NCBI RefSeq assembly: GCF_003591035.1
Contig: NZ_QYUO01000003.1
Coordinates: forward strand, 930,001 to 994,000
Source: Noviherbaspirillum saxi
Lineage (GTDB): Bacteria > Pseudomonadota > Gammaproteobacteria > Burkholderiales > Burkholderiaceae_D
Length of the DNA stretch: 64,000 bases
Direction: 5' to 3'
Shown: piece after piece, positions 1 through 8,685 of the stretch
Numbering within the stretch: position 1 is the first letter of the stretch
How the letters are laid out: each line of letters starts with the position of its first letter
The notes under the pieces: model-generated
The model's database searches: none
Told to the model about the DNA's origin: nothing
Seen by the model: only the letters and a program-made list of their open reading frames with translations
Translations under genes and position numbers: made by a program

Positions 1-78
1 TGAAAATAGAAAATTGTTGCCGGAACTAACAGGAGGCATGCCTATCGAACTACATTTTTTTACAATGGAGAAGCTTTA

Positions 79-1044
79 ATGATCGAACACAATACGAGAA
101 TCAACACTTATCGGGTGTCTGCGGCGGCCGCCGGATTGCTCGCGGCATGCGGCGGCAGTTCCGTCGGGGACGGAGGCGGACTGATTCCCACCACGTCATT
201 GAAGGCGCTATCGCATGTAAGCGTAGTATCCGGAACAACCGATAGTCCGCCACAAGCAGCCCCGCCTTCATCTACCCCATCTGAAAATTCCGGTTCACCT
301 CAAGCCTCCAGTACTTCATCGCCCTCCCCAGTAACTCTCCCGCCTTCGGATGGACCCGCCGGACAGGATTCCAGCCGGTATACGCTCACTTTTCACGACA
401 GCTTCGACGCCGGCCTTGACCGCAATGTCTGGAATACCGAGCGCACGGACGCCGACATCGCAGTCGCCAATTACGCGGTAAAAAAAGGCACGCTCAAGAT
501 CTGGCCTGAACGCGGTACTAACGGTGAATTTTTCGACCGCACATTCGACACCGACGGTCGCTTTTCACAGCGATACGGATACTTTGAAATGGAAGCCAGG
601 CTTCCCAAAGGTAAAGGCGTCTGGCCGGCATTCTGGCTGTTGGGATACAAAGATGGTCGGCGTCCCGAGATTGATATTCTCGAAGCCTACCCCGGTGGAG
701 CCGCCCCTTGGGGTGCACCTGGCATCGACGGCGTTCCCGTTCCAATGATGTATGCGCCGGTGGTGTGGAACGATCGGGGAGACCAGGCTGGCTACACAAA
801 GGTCGCAACGCCCGATATGTCCGCCGGGTTCCATCGTTATGGCCTCAAATGGGAACCGAATAAAACGACCTTCTACTTCGACGGCAAGGAAGTTTATTCG
901 CTTCAGGTTTCGGTTTCAGATCCGTTGTTTCCCATACTGGATCTCTGGTTCGGTAGTGCCAGCAGCGAACCTGATGAATCCACGCCGACAGGCGAGTCCA
1001 ATGCTTTTGAAATCAATTACGTGAAAGCGTGGCAGTTCAAATAG
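79..1044 (+). CDS. GH16-family glycoside hydrolase, putative lipoprotein
   Basis: Predicted secreted beta-glucanase-type hydrolase of glycoside hydrolase family 16. The signature E197-I-D199-I-L-E202 is the GH16 active-site strand, with E197 the expected nucleophile and E202 the acid/base. The N-terminus ends in a lipobox-like LLAAC (Cys24), so the protein is probably a lipoprotein, although the hydrophobic core before it is short. Residues about 50-97 form a Ser/Pro-rich linker, and the catalytic domain fills residues 100-321. The ATG at 79 has a GGAG at 67-70. Substrate (laminarin, lichenan or another glucan/galactan) cannot be told from the sequence. It stands alone; the next gene is convergent. 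Confidence 0.85.
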   Translation: MIEHNTRINTYRVSAAAAGLLAACGGSSVGDGGGLIPTTSLKALSHVSVVSGTTDSPPQAAPPSSTPSENSGSPQASSTSSPSPVTLPPSDGPAGQDSSRYTLTFHDSFDAGLDRNVWNTERTDADIAVANYAVKKGTLKIWPERGTNGEFFDRTFDTDGRFSQRYGYFEMEARLPKGKGVWPAFWLLGYKDGRRPEIDILEAYPGGAAPWGAPGIDGVPVPMMYAPVVWNDRGDQAGYTKVATPDMSAGFHRYGLKWEPNKTTFYFDGKEVYSLQVSVSDPLFPILDLWFGSASSEPDESTPTGESNAFEINYVKAWQFK

Positions 1045-1192
1045 CATTGCCATCCTTGCCTGGATCGCATACTAAAGCATTGACTTATACCGCTGTACCC
1101 TGAGTGCCAGGCAGGTGGACAAGCCGCTGCCGGACCGGATCTTTCGTGCGCGTGATCAGCGTCGGTCACGCTTGCGTATATGACTCGGGACA

Positions 1193-2236
1193 TTAGGCGA
1201 TTCCCTCACCATCGATAATCTCCATTGCCCGTCGCGCGAAATTCACGCTCAGCTTGCCGACGTCGCGTGCATTCTCCGAGACCGAGGCGCCCGAGATTGC
1301 TCTTGCGGCGATACCTTCGGCAATGACCGCAAGACGAAAAAGCGAAAACGCATAGTGGAATGTTGCGATTCTCGGCTCAATGCCGGCAACGGAAAAATAG
1401 TGGGCCAGGTAGTCGCGTTCGGATGGAATCCCGAGGGCATCGAGATCGGCGCCGCGCATGCCCATATACTCATCAGGAAACAGATACCATCCAAGGGCGC
1501 TATAGGACAAGTCAGCCATGGGATCGCCCAGACTTGATAATTCCCAGTCGAGAATACCGACGACGCGGGGTTCGGTTGGGTGGAACATGAGATTGCCGAT
1601 GCGGAAATCGCCATGGCTGATCGCAACCGTACTGTTGTCGGGAATTGCCATAGGGAGCCAGGCTGCAAGGTAATCGATTTCCGGGACCTTGCGCGTTTTC
1701 GAGAGATTCCATTGCCGTGTCCATCGTGCTATCTGGCGCGAGTAGTATTCGCCCTGTGATCCGTAATCCGAAAGCCCGCATGCTTTCCAGTCGACCCGAT
1801 GCAGCTGGGCCAGGGTTTCGGCCATCGACAAGTACATTGCGTTACGCTCATAGGCGCTGACGTCCGGCAGTGAGCAGTCGGAAAACACGCGACCCTCCAG
1901 CCGTTCCATCACATAGAATGGCGTGCCGATAACATCGACGTCGTCGCAGTAAAAGACGAGTGACGGCACCGGTACATCGGTGGTGCCGAGTTGCTTCATC
2001 ACACGATATTCGCGGTCTATCGCATGCGCGGATGGCAGCAGCGGCCCCGCAGGCTGTTTGCGCAGCACCAGTCGGCGATTGTCGTATGTGACGAAATAGG
2101 TTGGATTGGACTGCCCCCCGCCTATGCGGTCGAGCGTCATCTCGCCGCTCAGCGTAGGAATCATCAATCGTAAAAACTGGTCAAGTCGGACTGGCGCAAA
2201 GCCATCGTTTGCAAAATCTTTGTGATGATCGCTCAT
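1193..2236 (-). CDS. Phosphotransferase family protein (APH fold, ACAD10-like)
   Basis: 347-residue kinase-like protein of the aminoglycoside-phosphotransferase fold, of the branch resembling the N-terminal domain of ACAD10 and found with acyl-CoA metabolism genes. Visible motifs are the catalytic loop HGDFRIGN (H208, D210, N215) and the metal-binding ILDWE (D230). I chose the start at 2236 because MSDHHKDF leads straight into the conserved N-terminus; the frame is open further upstream (ATG at 2266) but without a convincing ribosome site. It lies 125 bp downstream of the quinone oxidoreductase on the same strand. The family probably phosphorylates hydroxyacyl-CoA or related metabolites; an antibiotic substrate is not indicated. 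Confidence 0.8.
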   Translation of the reverse strand: MSDHHKDFANDGFAPVRLDQFLRLMIPTLSGEMTLDRIGGGQSNPTYFVTYDNRRLVLRKQPAGPLLPSAHAIDREYRVMKQLGTTDVPVPSLVFYCDDVDVIGTPFYVMERLEGRVFSDCSLPDVSAYERNAMYLSMAETLAQLHRVDWKACGLSDYGSQGEYYSRQIARWTRQWNLSKTRKVPEIDYLAAWLPMAIPDNSTVAISHGDFRIGNLMFHPTEPRVVGILDWELSSLGDPMADLSYSALGWYLFPDEYMGMRGADLDALGIPSERDYLAHYFSVAGIEPRIATFHYAFSLFRLAVIAEGIAARAISGASVSENARDVGKLSVNFARRAMEIIDGEGIA

Positions 2237-2361
2237 CGGTGCTATCCATTGAAGTTTGAATTCCATCGCATTCGGCGGATGCGGACATATGGCCGAGATA
2301 TGCGATTTTCCCGGCAAGGCCAATCCCGCAGCCGCCACGCCATCCCCGCCTCGGGAAAGCG

Positions 2362-3360
2362 CTACTCTGCCACGAGCACGATCTTTCCGATATGTTCTTG
2401 TTTCTCCATTAGCGCATGCGCCCGTGCCGCTTCCGCCAGTGGGAACGTCGCATGGACAAGCGGCTTCACCTTGCCCGATGCAATCAGCGGCCATACATTC
2501 GCCTCAAGAGAGCGAGCTATTGCAGCCTTCTGCTCCACCGTTCGAGCACGTAGCGTGGAACCCGTCCAGGTAAGTCGCTTAAGCATCAATGGCCAGAAGT
2601 CGGTGCTGATTTCTGATCCCGTCAGCCATGAAATTTGCACAATTCGTCCATCAAGGGCAGCCACTTCAATGTTGCGCGCCACGTACGATCCGCCGACCAC
2701 GTCCAGGATCACATCGACACCCCGGCCACCGGTTGCCGCTTTCACGACTTCGACGAAATCCTCGGTCAAGTAATCGATGGCACGTGTCGCGCCGAGCCGT
2801 TCGATCGCGTGCACCTTGGCCGTCCCGGGCACCGTGGTAAACACCGTCGCGCCGAAAGCCACTGCCAGCTGAATGGCTGTTGTTCCGATGCCGCCGGTAC
2901 CTCCATGGATAAGCACTGTCTCGCCTGGAGCCAGGCTGCCGCGCTCAAACAGGTTGGTCCAGACCGTGAAGTAAGTCTCGGGCAATCCGGCCGCTTCGAT
3001 CATGGACAGTCCCTCCGGTATGCGTAGCGCATGCGGCTCGGGCACGACGGCGTATTCGGCATAGGCGCCGCCGGGAGCAAGGGCGCATACCTTGTCGCCC
3101 ACCTTGAACCGTTTGGTGCCGGGGCCGACGGCCGCTACCGTCCCTGACAGTTCCAGGCCCAGTATGGGTGACGCACCTACAGGTGGTGAATACTTACCCT
3201 TGCGCTGCAACAGGTCAGGACCGTTAACACCGGCAGCAGCTACTTTTATCAGCAGCTCCTCGTTGCCCGGAACGGGCAGCGCCGCTTTGCCGGGTTGCAG
3301 CACTTCCGGGTCGCCGAATCCATGCTGTTCTATGTACGTCATGCTGTTGGGAATGGTCAT
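2362..3360 (-). CDS. NAD(P)H-quinone oxidoreductase, zinc-independent MDR family (PIG3-like)
   Basis: 332-residue medium-chain dehydrogenase/reductase of the quinone oxidoreductase (QOR/PIG3) type. It has an N-terminal GroES-like domain (to about residue 120) and a Rossmann domain with the nucleotide-binding HGGTGGIG at residues 152-159. No zinc-ligand cysteine pattern of alcohol dehydrogenases is seen. It would reduce quinones or enones with NADPH in the cytoplasm. It is the first gene of a probable two-gene minus-strand unit with the APH-fold kinase and is divergent from the DJ-1-like gene. Confidence 0.85.
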   Translation of the reverse strand: MTIPNSMTYIEQHGFGDPEVLQPGKAALPVPGNEELLIKVAAAGVNGPDLLQRKGKYSPPVGASPILGLELSGTVAAVGPGTKRFKVGDKVCALAPGGAYAEYAVVPEPHALRIPEGLSMIEAAGLPETYFTVWTNLFERGSLAPGETVLIHGGTGGIGTTAIQLAVAFGATVFTTVPGTAKVHAIERLGATRAIDYLTEDFVEVVKAATGGRGVDVILDVVGGSYVARNIEVAALDGRIVQISWLTGSEISTDFWPLMLKRLTWTGSTLRARTVEQKAAIARSLEANVWPLIASGKVKPLVHATFPLAEAARAHALMEKQEHIGKIVLVAE

Positions 3361-3463
3361 CGTACTGGTCCTCGGTTGTGTCGTCGGCCACGCATTCAGA
3401 TGCGACCCGGCAAAGGTTTCGTTATCAGCTCGGAGCCAAGAGTATCAACCGGCGTAGCAAAAA

Positions 3464-3576
3464 GCCGCCCCCTGATCGGGGGGACTGAACGATATTTTTT
3501 CCAGTGGTGCAATGACGGCTCGTTGTCGAGCTATTGGCGTACGTATCGCTGCCCCCCATTGAGGGGGCTTTGTTTT
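3464..3576 (+). terminator. Orphan intrinsic terminator with preceding hairpins in a divergent intergenic region
   Basis: The 377-bp gap 3361-3737 has no gene but contains a hairpin with C5/G5 arms near 3466-3481, a small hairpin with arms GCTCG and CGAGC near 3525, and a canonical intrinsic terminator: GCCCCC at 3551-3556, loop, GGGGGC at 3563-3568, then TTTGTTTT. It reads on the plus strand although no plus-strand gene precedes it within the gap. It may end a small RNA or act as an attenuator in the leader of the gene starting at 3738. Confidence 0.55.
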
Positions 3577-3737
3577 CTCCGGCCGCGCGCGCACCTTCCC
3601 TGCAGTGAGCATGGTTGCATACGGGTCGGCTGACACCGGCGTCAACCACGGCTGAAAACGGCGCGCCGGCTCACATTTCCGCGACGCATCGCCTCGGGGC
3701 TGCGTCCCAACATATACGAACGGTAAAAGGAAGAATT

Positions 3738-4433
3738 ATGGCAAAGAAGATTTTGGTAATCGCTACCAGCGTTGCAGAGTACGCCCAGACGGGTTATCGG
3801 ACCGGCCTTTGGCTCGGCGAACTCACGCATTTTTGGGACGTTGCCGAGGCAGCGGGTATCGCGGTTGATATCGCCAGCCCGCTTGGCGGTTTTGTCCCCA
3901 TGGATCCCGAAAGCCTGACCCAGGAAGTGCTTGCCGACCTAGGAACAGGCAAGCGCTACAAGGACCGCACGTTCATGAACCTGCTCACGGCATCCAAAAA
4001 GATTTCCGAAGTAAGTGTCGACGATTACGACGCCATTTATCTCACCGGAGGTCACGGCACCATGTTTGATTTCCCGAACACGAACGAACTTGCCAGGTTG
4101 ATCGCCGAGTTTGCCAGAGACAACAAGGTGGTGTCCGCAGTCTGCCATGGACCGACGGGCTTGCTGAATGTTCGGCTGGATAATGGCGGCTATCTGATCA
4201 ACGGGAAAAAAGTCACCGGCTTTACCTGGGCCGAAGAAGTGCTCGCCCAGCGAGATACCGCGGTGCCTTTCAGTCTTGAAGACGAAATGCTGCGTCGGCA
4301 AGCGGTTTACAGCAAGGCAAAAAATCCCTTCGAGCCGTATGTCGTCGAGGACGGCAAGCTGATTACCGGACAAAACCCGGCCAGCGCGCGTGGTGTGGCC
4401 GAAGCCGTCATACGACAGTTGACAGCCGGTTAA
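3738..4433 (+). CDS. DJ-1/PfpI family protein (Hsp31-like type 1 glutamine amidotransferase fold)
   Basis: 231 residues of the DJ-1/PfpI superfamily, Hsp31-like branch (glyoxalase III, deglycase or chaperone activities are known in the family). The nucleophile elbow is AVCHGPTG with Cys136-His137, and Glu28 in GELTHFW is the expected helper acid. The start at 3738 is chosen because AAAGGAAG lies just upstream and MAKKILVIAT is the typical first strand; the frame is open upstream without family similarity. Probable role is protection from reactive carbonyls. It is divergent from the quinone oxidoreductase. Confidence 0.85.
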   Translation: MAKKILVIATSVAEYAQTGYRTGLWLGELTHFWDVAEAAGIAVDIASPLGGFVPMDPESLTQEVLADLGTGKRYKDRTFMNLLTASKKISEVSVDDYDAIYLTGGHGTMFDFPNTNELARLIAEFARDNKVVSAVCHGPTGLLNVRLDNGGYLINGKKVTGFTWAEEVLAQRDTAVPFSLEDEMLRRQAVYSKAKNPFEPYVVEDGKLITGQNPASARGVAEAVIRQLTAG

Positions 4434-4441
4434 CCATATCT

Positions 4442-4498
4442 GGCGCCCGCGCGCATGCGGGCGCCGCGCCGACCTCCCCGAACGAGGGGCTGCTTTTT
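4442..4498 (+). terminator. Double-hairpin terminator after the DJ-1-like gene
   Basis: A 9-bp GC stem (GGCGCCCGC at 4442-4450 with GCGGGCGCC at 4457-4465) is followed by a short CCCC/GGGG hairpin (4476-4489) and a T5 run at 4494-4498. It starts 8 bp after the stop codon at 4433 and fits a rho-independent terminator. Confidence 0.7.
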
Positions 4499-4628
4499 AT
4501 ACATCCGGGATCTACAGTTGTCCATCCGATCAGTGGCGACCGTTCGGGGCATGCGAAGCCCGCCGGAAGCAGTCGCTCCTGTTGGACATCAACTCGAAAT
4601 ACTACTTCCGCGTATCAAGGAGACAGTT

Positions 4629-6272
4629 TTGTCAAACACCAAGCCGATCGATTGTTCCGGCTCCGCGTATGCTTACCCGCTGTTGATCAAACAGCTTTTG
4701 CATACGCCCTTATCCGTTTGTCCCGACCAGCAGATCGTCTACCGCGACCAGGTGCGGCATAGTTACCGGACCTTGCGTCATCGTATCGGCCAACTGGCCG
4801 GCGGACTCCAGTCATTGGGCATCGAACCGGGCGATACGGTTGCCGTCATGGATTGGGATAGTCATCGTTATCTGGAAAGCTATTTTGCGGTTCCGATGAT
4901 GGGCGCAGTGCTGATGACCGTGAATATCCGCCTTACGCCGGATCAGATCGCCTATACATTGAATCATTCGGGCGCCAAGGCCTTGTTGATTCATACCGAC
5001 TTTCTCCCGGCATTCAATTCCCTCCGCAACGGCCTTACCACCGTTCAAAAGCTGATACTGCTCGATGACGCAGGTACGGCATCCCTGCCTTCTGGCTTCA
5101 TGGCTGACTATGAGAGCCTGCTCGCCGCGTCGGATCCGGATTTCGCCTTTCAAGACTTCGACGAGAATACGCGCGCGACGACGTTCTATACGACGAGAAC
5201 GACCGGCTTGCCGAAAGGCGTCTACTTTAGTCACCGCCAGCTGGTTCTTCATACGCTGGCGACGACAGCCGCTCTGGCCAGCGCCGCGCAGCAGGGACGG
5301 GTGCATCGGGAAGACGTCTACATGCCAATGACGCCGATGTTTCACGTACATGCGTGGGGCATGCCCTACGTTGCCACCATGCTGGGTTTGAAGCAGGTCT
5401 ACCCTGGGCGCTATGCGCCCGAGCTTTTGCTGGAACTGATCCGCCGCGAAGGCGTCAGCTTTTCGCATTGTGTTCCGACGATTTTGCACATGCTCCTGAG
5501 CAGTGACGCTGCGGCGCAAACCGATCTGCGCGGATGGAAGGTGATTATCGGAGGCTCTGCTCTACCGTCGGGATTGGCACGTCATGCGATCGAGCGCGGC
5601 ATCGATGTCTATACCGGATACGGCATGTCCGAGACCTGTCCCATCCTTACGCTGTCCCAGGTCAAGCCATCGCTGGCAGGTGATCCGGAAAAGGAACTGT
5701 CGATTCGCACGATGACCGGCCTGCCCATACCGCTGGTCGACCTGCGCATCGTTGACGATAACATGCACGACCTGCCGCATGACGGACTGTCAGCCGGAGA
5801 AATCGTCGTGCGCGCGCCGTGGCTGACGCAAGCTTATGTCAACAATCCGGAGGCTTCGGAGAACCTGTGGGCTGGTGGCTATCTGCACACCAATGATATC
5901 GGTGTCATCGACAATGAAGGTTATCTGAAGGTCACCGATCGCCTGAAGGATGTCATCAAGTCCGGTGGTGAATGGGTTTCCTCGTTGGAGATCGAAAACC
6001 TGCTCTCGCGTCATCCATCGGTCGGCGAGGTGGCGGTCATCGGGATCAAGGATGCCAAGTGGGGCGAGCGGCCATTGCCACTGATCGTGCTCCGGGCCGG
6101 AGCGAAAGTAGCGGAGATGGAACTGCTCAAACATCTGATGGAATTATCGATCCGAGGGACGATTTCCAAATTTGCGGTACCCGAGCGCATTCTCTTTGTC
6201 GATGCGATCGATAAGACCAGCGTGGGCAAGATAAACAAGAAAGCACTTCGCGATAAGTATCAGCTGGATTAA
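4629..6272 (+). CDS. Acyl-CoA ligase (AMP-dependent synthetase, DmdB/AlkK-like) with altered A3 loop
   Basis: 547-residue ANL-superfamily acyl-CoA synthetase that would activate a carboxylic acid via acyl-AMP. The start is taken as TTG 4629, because AAGGAG lies at 4617-4622 and the length then matches the fatty-acyl/3-methylmercaptopropionyl-CoA ligase branch. Recognisable motifs are A3 (TTRTTGLPKG), A5 (GYGMSETCP), the TxD core near GYLHTNDIGVI, and the C-terminal Lys in VGKINKKALRDKY. The first invariant Gly of A3 is Arg190 (AGA, 5196-5198), which may weaken ATP binding. It lies directly upstream of a Liv-type importer, so the acid is probably what the transporter imports. Confidence 0.85.
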   Translation: MSNTKPIDCSGSAYAYPLLIKQLLHTPLSVCPDQQIVYRDQVRHSYRTLRHRIGQLAGGLQSLGIEPGDTVAVMDWDSHRYLESYFAVPMMGAVLMTVNIRLTPDQIAYTLNHSGAKALLIHTDFLPAFNSLRNGLTTVQKLILLDDAGTASLPSGFMADYESLLAASDPDFAFQDFDENTRATTFYTTRTTGLPKGVYFSHRQLVLHTLATTAALASAAQQGRVHREDVYMPMTPMFHVHAWGMPYVATMLGLKQVYPGRYAPELLLELIRREGVSFSHCVPTILHMLLSSDAAAQTDLRGWKVIIGGSALPSGLARHAIERGIDVYTGYGMSETCPILTLSQVKPSLAGDPEKELSIRTMTGLPIPLVDLRIVDDNMHDLPHDGLSAGEIVVRAPWLTQAYVNNPEASENLWAGGYLHTNDIGVIDNEGYLKVTDRLKDVIKSGGEWVSSLEIENLLSRHPSVGEVAVIGIKDAKWGERPLPLIVLRAGAKVAEMELLKHLMELSIRGTISKFAVPERILFVDAIDKTSVGKINKKALRDKYQLD

Positions 6273-6290
6273 GGCTTTTCCGGAAAAGCC
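6273..6290. repeat. Perfect 18-bp palindrome after the ligase stop codon
   Basis: GGCTTTT-CCGG-AAAAGCC begins at the base after the TAA. It can form a hairpin but has no following T tract, so it may be an mRNA 3'-end stabiliser, a weak terminator or a protein site. Confidence 0.45.
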
Positions 6291-6395
6291 ATCTGCCGAT
6301 TCAGTCCGCAAAAACGCACAGTCTCTCAAAACACGTCTCGACGATGTATCGGGACGAAACATCTTTTGAAAACATATCCCTTCAAGGAGACAACA

Positions 6396-7643
6396 ATGAA
6401 AGTTTTACGCCATCGATTTATTTCCGCACTTTTCGTGTCCACGACGCTTGCTGGTCCTGCCACCTTTGCGGAAAACGTGAAGATCGCGTTTCTTGATCCC
6501 TTGTCGGGGCCCTTCGCGCCAGTCGGTATGAATTTCATGCGTAGCTGGCAATACGCGGCCGAACTCGCCAACAACCAGAAGTGGGCAGGCGCGCATACCT
6601 TTGAAATCGTCGGCTTCGACAACAAGGCCAGTCCGCAGGAATCGCTGTCGCAATTGAAGACGGTACTTGATCAAGGATATCGGTACATTGTTCAGGGCAA
6701 TGGCTCGGGCGTTGCACTGGCGCTTTCCGATGCAGTAGCAAAGCATAACGAACGCAATCCCGGGAAAGAAGTGCTGTACCTGAATTACGCCGCCGTCGAT
6801 CCGGATCTTACCAATAGCAAGTGCAACTTCTGGCATTTCCGGATTGATGCAAACTCGGACCAGAAGATGGAAGCCCTGACTTCCTACATGGCCAAGGACC
6901 AGGAGATCAAGAAGGTCTACATCATCGGTCAGAACTATGCACTGGGTCATCAGGTCACCCGCGCCGCAAAGGAGTATCTCAAGCGCAAGCGCCCGGATAT
7001 CCAGATCGTGGGTGATGACCTGCATCCTATTGGACAGGTCAAGGACTTCTCGCCCTATATCGCAAAGATCAAGGCGTCAGGCGCAGATGTGGTCATCACC
7101 GGCAACTGGGGCGCCGACCTTGCGTTGCTGATCAAGGCGGCGAAGGATGCCGACCTCAAGGCAAACTTTTATACCTATTACGGCAATACCACGGGAGTCC
7201 CCACCGCCATGGGGGCGGCCGGTGCGGATCGGGTCAAGTACGTCGCGTACTGGAACCCCAACAATGAGAATTACACCGGCAAAGACATCGTCGAAGGCTT
7301 CAAGAAGAAGTACAACGATGACTATTACACGATGGCGACATATTCCGGGATGGTATTGCTTGCCAAGGCAATTCGTGACAGTCAATCCATTGATCCTACC
7401 AAGGTGGCATTTGCGCTCGAAGGCATCAAAGTAAAAAGCCTGAATGGCGAAGTCGAGATGCGCAAGTCCGACCACCAGCTGCAGCAGCCGCTGTATATCG
7501 CGACCTGGACCAAGCTCAATGGCAAGGATGTGAAGTTCGACCAGGAGAACACCGGCTACGGCTGGAAGACCGATGTCAAACTCGATGCCTTCGTTGCCAG
7601 TCAGCCGACGACCTGTCAAATGAAACGCCCGTCTAACAACTAG
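6396..7643 (+). CDS. Branched-chain amino acid-type ABC transporter substrate-binding protein
   Basis: 415-residue periplasmic binding protein of the LivJ/LivK (peripla_BP_6) type with a Sec signal peptide ending around the Ala-rich TLAGPATFA. The mature protein opens with VKIAFLDPLSGPFAPVG, typical of the family. ATG 6396 has AAGGAG at 6384-6389. It is the first transporter gene after the acyl-CoA ligase and before livH. In this type of cluster the ligand is often an aromatic or other organic acid rather than leucine, but the ligand cannot be read from the sequence. Confidence 0.9.
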   Translation: MKVLRHRFISALFVSTTLAGPATFAENVKIAFLDPLSGPFAPVGMNFMRSWQYAAELANNQKWAGAHTFEIVGFDNKASPQESLSQLKTVLDQGYRYIVQGNGSGVALALSDAVAKHNERNPGKEVLYLNYAAVDPDLTNSKCNFWHFRIDANSDQKMEALTSYMAKDQEIKKVYIIGQNYALGHQVTRAAKEYLKRKRPDIQIVGDDLHPIGQVKDFSPYIAKIKASGADVVITGNWGADLALLIKAAKDADLKANFYTYYGNTTGVPTAMGAAGADRVKYVAYWNPNNENYTGKDIVEGFKKKYNDDYYTMATYSGMVLLAKAIRDSQSIDPTKVAFALEGIKVKSLNGEVEMRKSDHQLQQPLYIATWTKLNGKDVKFDQENTGYGWKTDVKLDAFVASQPTTCQMKRPSNN

Positions 7644-7651
7644 TGCTTTTG

Positions 7652-7701
7652 TGGAGCGCCGATCGTTGCCGATCGTTGCGAATTGTGCGCTCCATTTTTT
7701 T
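7652..7701 (+). terminator. Intra-operon terminator/attenuator between binding-protein and permease genes
   Basis: TGGAGCGC at 7652-7659 pairs with GCGCTCCA at 7687-7694 and is followed by seven Ts (7695-7701). The loop holds two near-identical 10-bp direct repeats (GATCGTTGCC, GATCGTTGCG). Placed 8 bp after the binding-protein stop, it would give more binding protein than membrane subunits. Confidence 0.75.
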
Positions 7702-7737
7702 GCCACACAAGTTACACGGATTCGACAGGAGTACGTC

Positions 7738-8685
7738 TTGGAATTTTCTATCATTACCTTGCTTAACGGTTTGAGCTACGGGCTCCTGCTGTTCATGCTT
7801 TCATCCGGCCTGACGCTGATTTTCAGCATGATGGGTGTGCTCAATTTCGCGCATGCGAGCTTTTACATGCTCGGCGCCTACTTCGCCTATGCGATCAGCG
7901 TCAAGATCGGCTTCTGGCCGGCGCTGGTCGTGGCGCCCTTGCTGGTGGGCGTGATCGGCGCCGTGGTCGAGCGCTACGGCTTGCGCTCGGTGCACAAGTA
8001 CGGCCACATTCCCGAACTGCTGTTCACCTTCGGCCTGTCGTACGTGCTGGTCGAACTGGTGCAGCTGATCTGGGGCCGCGCCGCGGTGCCGTATCCGATT
8101 CCGGCCGAACTCGACGGTCCGCTGTTCACGCTGTTCACCACCACCTTCCCGATGTATCGCGGCTTCATGATGCTCATCGCGATCCTGATGCTGGTGTCGA
8201 TCTTCCTGGTCCTGACCAAGACCCGCATCGGGCTGGTGATCCAGGCTGCACTCACGCACCCGGACATGGTCGAAGCGCTCGGCCACAATGTGCCGCGCGT
8301 GTTCATGCTGGTGTTCGGCGGCGGCTGTGCGCTGGCCGGACTGGCCGGCGTGATCGGCGGCAATGCCTTCGTGACCGAACCCGGCATGGCCGCCACGGTC
8401 GGCTCCATCATCTTCGTGGTGGTGGTGGTCGGCGGCATGGGTTCGCTGGTGGGCGCCTTGCTCGCCTCGCTGCTGATCGGCATCCTGCAAACCTATGCGG
8501 TGGCGCTGGATTACTCGTTTGCCACCCTGCTGGCAGGACTGGGCACCACGGTCACGCCGGACACCTTCGGCTTCCCGGTGCTGAAACTGACGATTTCGCA
8601 AGTGGCGCCGATCATGCCCTATCTGCTGCTGGTGCTGATCCTGATCTTCCGCCCGCGCGGCCTGATGGGAACACGGGAAGGCTAA
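7738..8685 (+). CDS. livH: Liv-type ABC transporter permease (LivH)
   Basis: 315-residue inner-membrane permease with about eight hydrophobic segments and the family region GLTLIFSMMGVLNFAHASFYMLG. Start is TTG 7738 preceded by AGGAG at 7727-7731; no ATG fits as well. Its stop overlaps the livM start by one base. From here to 11467 the DNA is visibly more GC-rich at third positions than the binding-protein gene. Confidence 0.9.
   Translation: MEFSIITLLNGLSYGLLLFMLSSGLTLIFSMMGVLNFAHASFYMLGAYFAYAISVKIGFWPALVVAPLLVGVIGAVVERYGLRSVHKYGHIPELLFTFGLSYVLVELVQLIWGRAAVPYPIPAELDGPLFTLFTTTFPMYRGFMMLIAILMLVSIFLVLTKTRIGLVIQAALTHPDMVEALGHNVPRVFMLVFGGGCALAGLAGVIGGNAFVTEPGMAATVGSIIFVVVVVGGMGSLVGALLASLLIGILQTYAVALDYSFATLLAGLGTTVTPDTFGFPVLKLTISQVAPIMPYLLLVLILIFRPRGLMGTREG

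Noticed and set aside
1193..2236. Aminoglycoside-resistance kinase
   Set aside because: The fold is shared, but sequence and neighbours fit the ACAD10-like metabolic branch.
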